DNA from: Priapulus caudatus
Taxonomy: Eukaryota; Priapulida; Priapulimorpha; Priapulimorphida; Priapulidae
Reading direction: 5' to 3'
NCBI RefSeq assembly: GCF_000485595.1
Contig: NW_014578807.1
Coordinates: 27,566-47,824 of the forward strand
DNA length: 20,259 nt
The notes beneath the pieces were generated by a model. That model saw only the letters and a program-made list of their open reading frames with translations, searched no databases and was not told the origin of the DNA. Made by a program: the position numbers and the translations under genes. Positions within the stretch are counted from its first letter, which is position 1; the number at the start of each line of letters is the position of its first letter. Below are positions 1 through 8,861 of this stretch, in pieces.

Positions 1-951
1 AAAGGCCTTTTCTAGAGACGAAGTAGTGCAACGGTGAACAATCGCGGAAGCTTACTGTTCTATGCCTCCTAAAGTGGAATGAAGCGGGGTTTCTGAAAAA
101 CAGTCTTTTAAGAAGTGAATAACGATTGAAGTCAATGAATGTATACACATATCAGTAGCAAGGTAAAGCCATGTAGAAGGGAACGATATGTTTTTTTTGC
201 GCCAATAGCAGCGTACGGGCCGCATTAGCAGCGCATGCATTTTGCATGCGATCTCACGAAATTTCAATGAACCCCGTTCTGTCCCAATAACCCTCACCAA
301 AATATAAAAAAGGTTATATGGGACAGAATTATTCGGTCTATTGTGTGCATATCATAATGTATCCAGTCACAGTGTACCACGGCATGACTTCTTTCAATCT
401 TTGTTTGTAATACTGATTGTTTTGCTAAACAACTCTGGTTATTTTCAAGAAAGCAGTTGTTTGTACCTTAAATTTTATTGTGATGAGTAATTCAAAATTC
501 CACCTGCGTAACAACACAACCTGATACAGTGATGTCGCAGTAATAATAATTCATAATTTAATCAGCAAATTCTAGCAATGAAATGTACTACTTATAACTA
601 ACACTGGTAGAGTGTCACAGGTGACATGTTCGTAAAGCACATATCGTATAATGTATCGGTTTATGTATGTGTGTCTTCTGCAGCAATGTAGCCATTACGA
701 ATATTATAAACATGTATACGTGTAAGACTATTCTGCTGTATTAGTATTAACATTGTGATCTGTTCGCCCAAATTATGAGGTGCAACTGTATGAATTTGAT
801 GTATGAAGGTTATGATGTTGCTGCCAAGTTGCCAACGGTCTAAGAAAATAGAAGGAACGTCTTCGAACGTTAAGACTAATGTTTGTTTCTGACAGCTGGC
901 CTGAGCTCTGGTGGCATCGTACATGTAGAGTGTTGTGCGCTGTATGGTGAC
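1..951. other. AT-rich stretch upstream of the first recognised COX6A exon; no gene assigned
   Basis: I see no conserved protein in any frame here. Part of it must be COX6A intron, because the exon at 1183 begins with two bases of a split codon and needs an upstream exon. One possible 15-base microexon is 896-910. It has a good pyrimidine-rich acceptor before it, a GTGGCA donor after it and the correct phase, and would read G-L-S-S-A into the next exon. It is too short to trust. The exon for the start codon and mitochondrial presequence was not found and may lie left of the window. Confidence 0.5.
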
Positions 952-1146
952 TAGTGTTGTCAATCGGGTGTAATTTTTTTTCCCCCCCGATGAAATCGAT
1001 TATGGATTTTGATAACCAAGCGCTTGGTTCGAGCCACTGTTCAACCGATGATCGAGTATAATCGATGATCGTGACATCACTAAGCGCTTGGTTCGAGCCA
1101 CTGTTCAACCGATGATCGAGTATAATCGATGATCGTGACATCACTA
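952..1146. mobile_element. 195-bp MITE-like element in a COX6A intron
   Basis: The ends are imperfect terminal inverted repeats: TAGTGTTGTCA at the left and the complement of TAGTGATGTCA at the right (10 of 11 match). The same 12 bases, CTGTATGGTGAC, lie immediately outside both ends (940-951 and 1147-1158) and look like a target-site duplication. There is no coding capacity. The right part is a perfect 64-bp tandem duplication that includes the right terminal repeat. A 12-bp duplication is long for hAT (8) or Mutator (about 9), so the superfamily is left open. The element ends 36 bp before the exon at 1183. Confidence 0.7.
1018..1145. repeat. Two perfect 64-bp tandem copies inside the MITE
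   Basis: Positions 1018-1081 and 1082-1145 are identical. Each unit holds two CGATGATCG-like motifs and ends with the element's terminal repeat. The left boundary falls inside the perfect 16-bp palindrome AACCAAGCGCTTGGTT (1014-1029), which is broken in the second copy. Perfect identity suggests a recent duplication. Confidence 0.9.
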
Positions 1147-1182
1147 CTGTATGGTGACTCTGCCACCTTACAATATTTGCAG

Positions 1183-1593
1183 CCGGTTCAAAGACCTGGA
1201 AGATACTGACCTTCGTCGTGGCATTGCCAGGAGTGGCAGTCTGCATGATCAACGCATACCTGTACGAGAAACACCACTTGGCTCACCCACACCAGCCAGA
1301 GTTCCACGAGTATGAGCACTTGCGCCTGCGAACCAAGGTACTATCGAGGACGAGCGATTGTAAAATGTAGTTAAAGAAAAAGTTCTAGTTTCGGAAATCG
1401 ATCGCGATTCGGTAATTGAGCGAAGAGGCTGTGGATCGTTTCGTGTTGAAGACACGGTGGATGATCGATTTGCTTGCTCTTACAGAGGTTCCCGTGGGGA
1501 GACGGAAACCACTCGATCTTCCACAACCCGATTCTGAATGCTCTTCCGGACGGTTACGAAGTAAAGGTGGAGAGCCACGATGAGGAGCATTGA
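1183..1593 (+). CDS. COX6A1: Cytochrome c oxidase subunit 6A, mitochondrial (5' exon missing)
   Basis: Exons are 1183-1337 and 1486-1593 (stop TGA 1591-1593), with a 148-bp GTACTA..TTACAG intron in phase 0. The first exon starts with two bases of a split codon after TTTGCAG at 1176-1182. The readable protein is 86 residues plus the split codon. It has the family's single transmembrane helix ([18 protein letters not shown]), then HH, a [12 protein letters not shown] stretch and the C-terminal signature [22 protein letters not shown]. Subunit 6A is a nuclear-encoded accessory subunit of complex IV. It spans the inner mitochondrial membrane and is tied to dimerisation and adenine-nucleotide control of the enzyme. 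The mitochondrial presequence is not visible because the upstream exon was not found. The C-terminus is acidic and slightly longer than I recall for mammals. Family assignment is very secure; the symbol is for the family rather than one vertebrate paralogue. Confidence 0.93.
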
Positions 1594-1893
1594 GCAGCAG
1601 TGCGTTATCCGTAGTCGTTAGCAAATGTCGTGTATATTACACTCATATTAGCAAGATTGTGCAGCCGGTGTACAAATCAAACTTACTACTGGTACAATAG
1701 AGAGTCACTGTTCTAGAACGTGCTAACGACATTTTCATTCCTTCAAACGGTTATGAGTCATGGATTCTACATTTTGGTATGAAAGGTGGTGATACATGAT
1801 TCACTGTGAAATCTGTTGATGCTTTTTTTAATTGTTAACTGATAGTTTCCTATTGCTAAGCACGTGTAAAGTGAAACGGTGATCTAGAAGGAG

Positions 1894-1899
1894 AATAAA
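1894..1899 (+). terminator. Poly(A) signal of COX6A
   Basis: AATAAA lies 301 bp past the COX6A stop codon and is the first canonical signal downstream on the plus strand. The 3' UTR 1594 to about 1920 has no other recognised content. Confidence 0.65.
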
Positions 1900-1986
1900 G
1901 TTTAAAGTTACAATGGGATTTTTGTATTTTCTCAACAGTACTATAATGCCGAACATCCATCGATTAGAAACAGATTACGAAATTAA

Positions 1987-1992
1987 TTTATT
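1987..1992 (-). terminator. Poly(A) signal of GTF2H3
   Basis: TTTATT on the plus strand reads AATAAA on the minus strand, 55 bp after the GTF2H3 stop at 2047. The expected cleavage point (about 1960-1975) is within about 50 bp of the expected COX6A cleavage point, so the two genes end tail to tail. Confidence 0.65.
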
Positions 1993-2046
1993 CACGATCA
2001 AATATACATATGTACAAGAATATAATATTGCGAGACTACTTGCAAG

Positions 2047-5000
2047 TCACTTTGGTAATAGTTTTCGTTTCTTTGCCTTTCCTGGCCGGCCCATGATCTT
2101 GAAAGTTGTCCTATAAAAACAGAGTACACAAGACAAATTACTGGTTACAGGTTGTTATACTAAACAAGCAAGACTGGCTATGCACGCAAATCTTGTTATG
2201 TATCTGATTGTAAGCAATATATTTGTATTGATTATCATTTTGCATACTTACTGGCAAGTTGAGCAGATGGGACTGAAGTGGCAGAAAACTGTAATAACAA
2301 ATTAAAAACATTGAATTCTTTGAGAGCAGTGAAATGAAATGACTAGTGTCACTATCCATAATGACTTTCAATTTTAACATTGATTTTTTGCACAACAAAT
2401 AACCTGGGAGCTGTGCTACCTTGTGAAACCTCTGATAAATAATACTTATATCTAAGGAAAAAGTATTGCACTAGCTATTACATTAAAAAATTGTGTCTTA
2501 CTTGATAGACAAACTGAACACACGTATCCTATATCAATCAGGTTACGATGACAGAAGCATGCTGCACGGTAGTCCACTTGCACCCTAGGTGGCAGCACTA
2601 ATTTTTCTCTAGTATCAGCATCTGGCAAAAATACCCACTGTAAAAAACACATTATCACACTATGAAATGGTGATCTATAAATCATGGTAACATCTATAAA
2701 AATGGTGGCTATAAATCAAGGGGGCAGTTGCCACTCCCAGAGAAATGTAGACACATTACATGATGATTGGTTGGCACCTTCCCAGAACAAAAGGCATGTC
2801 GCTTTGCCCCTCTCCCAGGCAAATTCGCTTAGCTAAGCATCTGTTAAATGAGGACCATTCTATAATGCCACCTTCATAGGCAGTATAAAGTAAAACCATA
2901 CGTCACAAATATACCGTGTGAAAGACTGATAGCTCACCAGTAAATATTGTAATAGGCCCATTGGATTGGGAATTTGGAGATAAATTCCTCCAGTGATGTC
3001 ACTTCCTTGCTGCAGCAGCCCGGAATCCTTCCCCAAAAGGCAAGCATCAATTGGAACGTTCTGAAATTCCCAAACAGACAATAAATCACACGAAGAATGC
3101 TAAAAATACCTAAACCTAAGTACATGCCAGTGTCACATAAGATGCTTAAGCACAAATGTGCATGCACTGTTAAAATATCTTCATCTAAACCTACAATACA
3201 AGCACGACACTAACTAGAAGATTGGAGAAACACACCAATTGGCATGTGCAGGAAAATGAGCCAGTAATACACATGTGTAAGCTTAGTTACCAACACAGAT
3301 AAGATTATACTGACATGCATACCAGTTTTTGTGCAGTGAAAACAGCATTCATGAAGGGTAGGTATTGAGATGCACTATCCTCCCCAGCTTTGATCACCAA
3401 AATACGTGACTTCAAGCCTTGTTTTGTATGCTCCTTCATCATCCTATGTATGTCTGTGAGCTGGGTCAAGGTAATGACACACAAACTGGCAATGACCAGA
3501 CAATGTTTCAGTTATCCAATACTTACACCCAATTACCGTTTACGTATGCCCTAATTTGCTTTCCACAATTTTGACCCATCCATTTACTAAACATACACAA
3601 AACACATTATTATGAAGACTATAGTATCTATACACGCTACAGTATCTTATGCACTGCCAAAACTAACAAAATTGTAAACAAAACGTTATTTGTTTCTCGT
3701 TCAATGCCTTCATAATAATCCCCTGTGAACAACTTCTGATGTGTATTACCACTGTCATCACGTTGCAACCATGTAGATATGGCCCGATTGGTAAAAACTT
3801 GCATGCAAGGATACAGCACAGTGCAAGTGCTAAAGCACCAGCGAGCATCGTTTCTGCACGGAGTATGTTATCTTGAGATGAATCTGCAAATTTTGTATGC
3901 AAAAATCACAATAGGCATTCATGAATACCGTTCAACAGACTAGCAGTGCCACCTGATGGCTGTTTTAATTAAACTTACTGATGAAGGATTTTGTCATACA
4001 AAGTTACAGCTAAAGCACACAGGTGTTAACACAAGTCATTACACTGTTAAGTGTTAACGTAGTTTCATTTAACATTGTTTCCTTATTGTGTCGTTGAGAA
4101 AAAAGATACCACTGTCAATGAGGCGTAGGCTATATTATAAGAACTAATCCATGTACTGAGTAAAATTTTACCCTTTATGTAACAACGCATGTCTTCTTTA
4201 TTTATACAAACTTAATGTGTTAAAAATTTAGGCACATGTGCAATCCTTAACTTTTCCAACCGTCAAATTTTTCTTAAATTATCTTCATTTCAACTGAAGT
4301 TGCAGTTTTCAGGAACCTAACTACAACGTCAATGGCGGAATCAGTGTATACTTTAAGTTTAACCGAGATGGGCCAGGACGCATAATCGACCGACAATCAG
4401 TATAACACACATAAAATAACGATTTCAAAAATCTAACTACGACGTCACTAGCAGAAACTCGTGTATAATTGAGCAGAAAAGGCTGGTCTAGCGTCGATCA
4501 TCATCATCACCAGTCAGATACCGCCTATCAGTTACGACGTTAATGGAGGAATCGGCGTATTCTTGAACCAGGATGGTCTAGTGTTGTTTATCGGCGCCCG
4601 TAATCGCCAGGCGAGCGCTCACCGTTAAGTATCATCTCCTTGAGCTGGTCGATGAGACTGTCATCTAGCTGTGCAAGCAGCTCGTGCCTGCCGTCCGATG
4701 ACGTCTGCTTGCCCTCGCCGCACGACCCCGGTCCGTTCGTCCGACTAAACATGGAGTCGTTGCTCTCCTCGCCCGTCGCCATGGAAATGACATCCTCCCT
4801 CGGCTCGACACTCGGCGGTGCTGCAGCGGTGGCGCTCTCTGCCTTCGGGTAGAGGAACTTGCTGTGTGGGAGAGACAAGGGTGTGCGACGCGAGTTAACT
4901 TAATTGTGAGAGCGGTTTGGAGAGAGGTTACCACTTGTATGTACTTGTATACATTGTGAATTCAGATATATATTTATTTATTTGTATATATAGCAAATTC

Positions 5001-7103
5001 AAACATCACAATTTCGTTGTTGCACCTGCAGTTTTTTTAAATAAAAATTCTAAAAACAACTTTCTAAACTTTGAATGTAGGGGTGGACGACACTAGTATT
5101 ATTGGCAGTAATCAGAAAACAAGACAGTTTGGATGTTAACACTTACAATGCCATCGGCTGTAAATTGCTTCATGATCAAGAGCATGAACACAGGCACTTG
5201 GAGCATTTCAATAAAATATAATGCTAAATAAATACAAAATCTAATTACTACCAGTCTTCATGTTTCTATACTCTCTTTCACCTATTATTGACGACAATTT
5301 TCTGTAAATGCCGTCCAAATGCTCACCTCCAACAAACGCTGGCTGCCGCTGTACACTGACACATAAATATATAGCAGGTAGGAAAGCGTGCTGCCAAAAT
5401 TTCACACGAATACAACACAAATATTCAACCATTCTACTCCATCTTTGTTTCTATTTGAAGGACAGTGTTCACTTTTATAAAAACATACTGTCTGTGTTCG
5501 TAACCGAGCTGTGTCACGCGAAATCACACAAAGCCTGACGAAATTCTCGCTTCCTCCCGTTGCAGATTATGTAAATAGCTGTCAGAATCAGGAAACACCC
5601 ACCGGCGCTCTTCGTAACCTCATCTTTGCGCCGCAACGCTGCAACGTTTTTGCAACGCTCCACTGGCGGCTTCGACCTTGGCTTTGACGAGGCTGGTACG
5701 GGAGTTGGAAAGCAGCGTGGTAATTTCCCAAAATGCAGTGCGTCGTCTATAGCCCTGTACTTGCAGCCATTTACATAAACTGCGCAACGGGAGCAAACGC
5801 GAGAATTTCGTCAGGCTTTGTGTGATTTCGCGTGACACAGCTCGGTTACGAACACAGACAATATGTTTTTATAACAAGTGAACACTGTCCTTCAAATAGA
5901 AACAAAGATGGAGTAGATTTGAAGGTTATTGAAGGTTGTTGTAAAAGTAGGTTGAATATTTGTGTTGTATTCGTGTGAAATCAAGCGAGCGTCGAGCGAA
6001 TTTTGGCAGCACGCATTCCTACCTGCTATATATTTATGTGTCAGTGTGCAGCGGCAGCCAGCGTTTGTTGCAGATAAGCATTTGGACAGCATTTGCAGAA
6101 AATTGTCGGCAATAATAGGTGAAAGAGAGTATAAAAACATGAAGACTTTGGTAGTAAATAGATTTCGTATTTATTTAGCATTATATTTTATTGAAACGCT
6201 CCAAGTACCTGTGAGTATAAACATACCTCTGATCTGTATGGGAGGCTAACACAGCGAGCTTGTTTTCACTGTTCAACATTAGATGCGAGTTGCAGAAAAC
6301 CATGATGCTGTCGAGGCATTTATGAAGTTGCTGGAATGGCCAAAAAATTACTCAAAATTAACTGGAACAAATTTATGGCATGTGCTGACGCATCAGACAT
6401 CACCTTACTAATGCTTATAGGGTCTATGTCCCCCAGGGTACTGCCGGAACGTACCTTGGGTACGGTCCGGTATACCGGCACGTACCCTGGTAACTATTTG
6501 ATATGGTTAGGGTTAAGGTTAGGGTTAAGTTTAGGGTTAGGGTTAGGGAGTAGGCGTAGGCAATTACCTAGACTCGTTAGTGGAGTAGGCGAGGTACAGT
6601 CCGGCATATTAGATAGTACCAGGGTACGTTCCGGTATACCGGACCGTACCTAGGGTACGTTCCGGCAGTACCCTGGGCCTGGGGGACATAGATCCTCTCA
6701 GCCTTACTAATATATAACCGTAACGTAGCATACTACATGTGTAGTAGAACAAATCTCGTGTAATGTTTTCTGTGGGAAAAAGCACTTTTCTTAGTGAGTT
6801 TATGATAATCATATTACTCTTGTCTTGGTGTTAACACATTAATTCGACCCAACAACTTACATTCTCGTCCACTCCTGATTCGGTTTGCATACAATTTTCT
6901 CCCCACCACACTGGATTTGTATCCACAATAACTACAAGCAAGCATCCTCCCTCTTCTGCAAAAAAAACAACAGTTTGAGCTATTTATTAGATGTAGAATT
7001 AATAATTATTTACAATGGGGTCAGATCACAATAATGTGACAATACAACCGTAGAAGTTGAATAACTGATTGATGTATAATTTCTGCTCCTTACCTGCTGC
7101 CAT
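2047..7103 (-). CDS. GTF2H3: TFIIH core subunit 3 (p34/Tfb4), ten exons, complete
   Basis: Exons in transcript order: 7103-7094, 6955-6861, 6330-6227, 4861-4623, 3883-3815, 3453-3323, 3060-2938, 2637-2502, 2288-2252, 2110-2047. All junctions are GT..AG and in phase; they sum to 1008 bases, 335 residues. The VWA-like fold starts at [13 protein letters not shown] (residues 9-21) and continues through [27 protein letters not shown] and [22 protein letters not shown]-terminal zinc-binding module follows (C284, C286, C297, C300, C305, C311, C314), then a basic tail, [14 protein letters not shown]. p34 pairs with p44 in the TFIIH core and acts in promoter opening and nucleotide excision repair in the nucleus. 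Exon 1 has only ten coding bases, completed by exon 2 as MAAEEGG. Exon 4 carries a low-complexity insertion (about residues 76-130) that I recall as shorter in human p34. The exon 5 donor (GTATCC) is weak but needed for the conserved LCYIHR join. Confidence 0.95.
4314..4592. repeat. Three degenerate copies of a 65-70 bp sequence in GTF2H3 intron 4
   Basis: Copies begin near 4314, 4431 and 4527. Each has a core like CTAACTACRACGTCAATGG followed by a GGAATC.GTGTAT-like stretch, then a GGGCCAGGA / GGCTGGTCTAG / GGATGGTCTAG block. Spacing is about 117 and 96 bp, so the array is imperfect. It is intronic and may be an old minisatellite or decayed element. Confidence 0.5.
5189..6213. repeat. Long inverted (foldback) repeat in GTF2H3 intron 3
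   Basis: The left arm, about 5189-5585, is the reverse complement of the right arm, about 5760-6213, around a spacer of about 175 bp. Outer ends match as CACAGG(C/T)ACTTGGAGC, and inner ends match around CCCGTTGC..TTATGTAAAT. Visual identity is roughly 85-90% with small indels; the right arm has an extra stretch near 5925-5955. The arms hold mirrored open frames of 60-95 codons, but the differences I compared include many replacement changes, so I do not call genes. It could be a foldback transposon or an inverted duplication. No clear target-site duplication was seen. Confidence 0.85.
6413..6702. mobile_element. 290-bp terminal-inverted-repeat element with telomere-like core
   Basis: Left arm 6413-6492 and right arm about 6617-6702 are inverted copies, about 90% alike over 80 bp. 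They share GTCTATGTCCCCCAGG near the ends (one mismatch) and each contains the palindrome CCGGTATACCGG. The 9-base direct repeat CTTACTAAT flanks the element at 6404-6412 and 6703-6711. A 9-bp target duplication with long terminal repeats is typical of Mutator-like (MULE) non-autonomous elements, but that class is inferred. There is no transposase. It lies in GTF2H3 intron 2 (6331-6860). Confidence 0.75.
6505..6549 (+). repeat. Degenerate TTAGGG array in the element core
   Basis: About seven units of GGTTAGGG, some altered to GGTTAAGG or AGTTTAGGG, lie on the plus strand. They sit between the two inverted arms of the 6413-6702 element, so they were probably carried by the element rather than left by a chromosome end. 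Confidence 0.8.
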
Positions 7104-7200
7104 GCTTGGTCATGTTGGTAGCAGATTTGTAAAGCTCATTCTTATTCGCTCATGTAAAAGCCAACCAATCACGCAACCCGTATCATATGGCAGGGAAAAA
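7104..7200. promoter_or_regulatory. Divergent promoter between GTF2H3 and CCDC43
   Basis: Only 97 bp separate the GTF2H3 start codon (7103, minus) from the CCDC43 start codon (7201, plus), so both promoters and 5' UTRs must fit here or overlap. A CCAAT box with good flanks (AACCAATCA) is at 7165-7169. No TATA box is obvious. Co-expression of the two housekeeping genes is an inference. Confidence 0.7.
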
Positions 7201-7249
7201 ATGGCAGCCCCCACTGAAAGTTTCGATAATTGGCTTTCTAATAAATTAG
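7187..7249 (+). promoter_or_regulatory. Short upstream ORF overlapping the CCDC43 start
   Basis: An ATG at 7187-7189, 14 bases before the CCDC43 start, opens a 20-codon frame ending TAG at 7247-7249. It is out of frame and overlaps the main start. If the transcript begins upstream of 7187 this would lower CCDC43 translation. The CCDC43 start context (A at -3, G at +4) is strong. Confidence 0.35.
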
Positions 7250-8285
7250 TGACTTTAGAAATTGATGCAGATGTCTTTCACTCATACATAGTAGGCATAT
7301 TGGAAGGGGATGAATCAGCGGAAGAAAAGAACGAGGCCTTACAGGGCATTATTCAAAGTTGTGTAGATGCAGACTCCCAGAAAGTCTGTGATGAAATATT
7401 GGACAGGTAAACACGTTGTCGTTTGAACATTGATTGAGTGTACGCCAGTACGGTATACGAAACTATCATGTGATTTATAAAATGTATTGTTTAGCTCACA
7501 GGCATACACGCACACTCGGATTTACGCAAGCACTCGCACACGCACACACACAGTGACAGGCATCATATAATATATGACAGACAGGTACATCATTGACATC
7601 ACTGATACTCAGTCACTACATCTTCTGACAGTGATACTTTTGAGTTTTGACTTTTGTTAGGGGTCGGGTTGTTGTTTGGGTTAGGAATATATGTTTCATC
7701 AATTCTTGAAGTTGCTGCTAACTCTTTGTGAATTTGTGAATGGAAAGTAGAAATCCAGCTGGTAATTAAAACTATCCGTGGACTGTAGTGTGCGCAAAAT
7801 ATAATTCTACTTGATTATATCCTTCTAAGTTCTATACATTTGTTCTTATCAGATGGGAATCAGCTTCAGGAACTCAAATCACTGACAAAACCGATGCCGC
7901 AAAATTCTCCGTCGAAGACAAACTTTCCAGCATGCTAGGTAAAGATATTCCCTCCGTGGCAAGAACGCAGAAAATCACAGAAGAGGAAAAGCAACGACGA
8001 GACGCGATCGTTTCGCACTACGGTAACGTGGCAGATGAAGGTTCTGACGGTGATGAAGACCATGACGACGGTGACTATGACGACGACGATGCTGGACTGT
8101 ACAAGAACGTCAACGTGCAGTCGGTGATGAACGTAGAAAAGGATCGCAGAGAGAAGATGAAGGAGGAAATGCAAAAGAAGAAAACACGCGACCAGCAGGG
8201 GAGAGATGAGCAGAAGAAGAAAGTTGAAGAAAGGAAAGAGAAGGAGAAAAAGAGAACACAGAAGGGGGAACGGCGCACGAGATAG
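7201..8285 (+). CDS. CCDC43: Coiled-coil domain-containing protein 43, complete
   Basis: Exons 7201-7406 and 7853-8285 join across a phase-2 intron (GACAG|GTAAAC..TTATCAG|ATGGGAA), giving 212 residues. I recall human CCDC43 as slightly longer (about 224). The N-terminal helical domain (residues 7-72) has the family pattern SFDNWLSNKL..., YIVGILEGD, LQGIIQSCVD and CDEILDRWE. Next comes KITEEEKQRRDAIVSHYGNV, an acidic Asp-rich stretch (about 112-133), N-V-N-V-Q-S-V-M-N-V, and a long Lys/Glu coiled coil ending KEKEKKRTQKGERRTR. The frame is open upstream to 7069 with earlier in-frame ATGs at 7069 and 7102, but those fall in or across the GTF2H3 exon and promoter. MAAPTES at 7201 matches the family N-terminus and has the best context. 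No molecular function is firmly established for the family. The 3' UTR ends near the AATAAA at 8403. Confidence 0.94.
7494..7562. repeat. CA-rich imperfect microsatellite in the CCDC43 intron
   Basis: Interrupted (CA)n/(CACG)n runs lie within intron 7407-7852. The rest of that 446-bp intron has nothing I recognise. Confidence 0.7.
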
Positions 8286-8402
8286 TATGAAGAGTAGTTG
8301 CTGTGAATTGTAATTGCTTTCAGCATTTGCTCCTCAATCCTCCATGATGGCTACACATCTAATTTATTTTACAAGTTTGAGAATGTATGTCGTAAAGTGT
8401 AG

Positions 8403-8408
8403 AATAAA
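8403..8408 (+). terminator. Poly(A) signal of CCDC43
   Basis: AATAAA lies 117 bp after the CCDC43 stop. The next recognised feature, a transposon-like element, begins about 100 bp further on. Confidence 0.7.
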
Positions 8409-8510
8409 CGCAAGGTACAATCAGATGTGACACTCGTGACCATGTTATGCAGTAAGTGAGTACTAAACGATTGTGGTGATGTCACGATTGAGAAAGAAAA
8501 CGTACATGTA

Positions 8511-8861
8511 AAGGGGTAGAAATTAACTTTTGAACACGGGAGTCCAACGGACTCCCTACCCTCAAAAAGAGGGAGTCCGCAGCAAAATGAGGGAGTCCGC
8601 AGCAAAATGAGGGAGTCCGCAGTCTGAGGTTCAAAATTAAAGATAATAACAATAACGCATGTGCTTATTTTTAAGATTCATGCAGTTGCACGTCTGCCAA
8701 ATTTTCTTCGGGCATTAGCTGAAAAAATATGGTAATTCCGCTAGGCCGTGCTCCGGAACGAACTAGTCGGTATCGCAGAATTTTCAGGGAGTCACACGGA
8801 CTCCTGCATATGTCAAATCAGGGAATATTTGACTCCGGACTCCCGTTAATTTCGCACCCTG
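8511..8861. mobile_element. Non-autonomous DNA-transposon-like element with GGGAGTCC repeats
   Basis: The left end (AAGGGGTAGAAATTAAC) and the complement of the right end (CAGGGTGCGAAATTAAC) are imperfect terminal inverted repeats. GGGAGTCC follows each on the inside (about 8539 and 8838-8845). Many direct and inverted GGAGTCC copies fill the interior. CATGTA occurs just outside both ends (8505-8510 and 8862-8867), which may be a trace of a target duplication, though the offsets differ. There is no transposase. The end motif resembles hAT-type MITEs I know from other invertebrates, but the class is inferred. Confidence 0.55.
8569..8623 (+). repeat. Tandem 20-bp repeat, about 2.7 copies
   Basis: The unit GAGGGAGTCCGCAGCAAAAT starts at 8569 and 8589, with a partial third copy at 8609, and is perfect across these copies. 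It lies in the left half of the 8511-8861 element and repeats that element's GGGAGTCC motif. Confidence 0.9.

Noticed and set aside
1021-1060. GGTTCGAGCC resembling a tRNA/SINE B box
   Set aside because: No A box at the right spacing and no cloverleaf; the word lies inside a MITE with terminal repeats.
5962-6249. 95-codon plus frame resembling the minus frame at 5241-5432
   Set aside because: The two are arms of one inverted repeat. Differences between them include mostly replacement changes, and the frame overlaps GTF2H3 exon 3, so coding is not supported.
7069-7200. In-frame upstream starts for CCDC43 at 7069 and 7102
   Set aside because: These fall in GTF2H3 intron 1, exon 1 or the shared promoter, and the family N-terminus MAAP begins at 7201.
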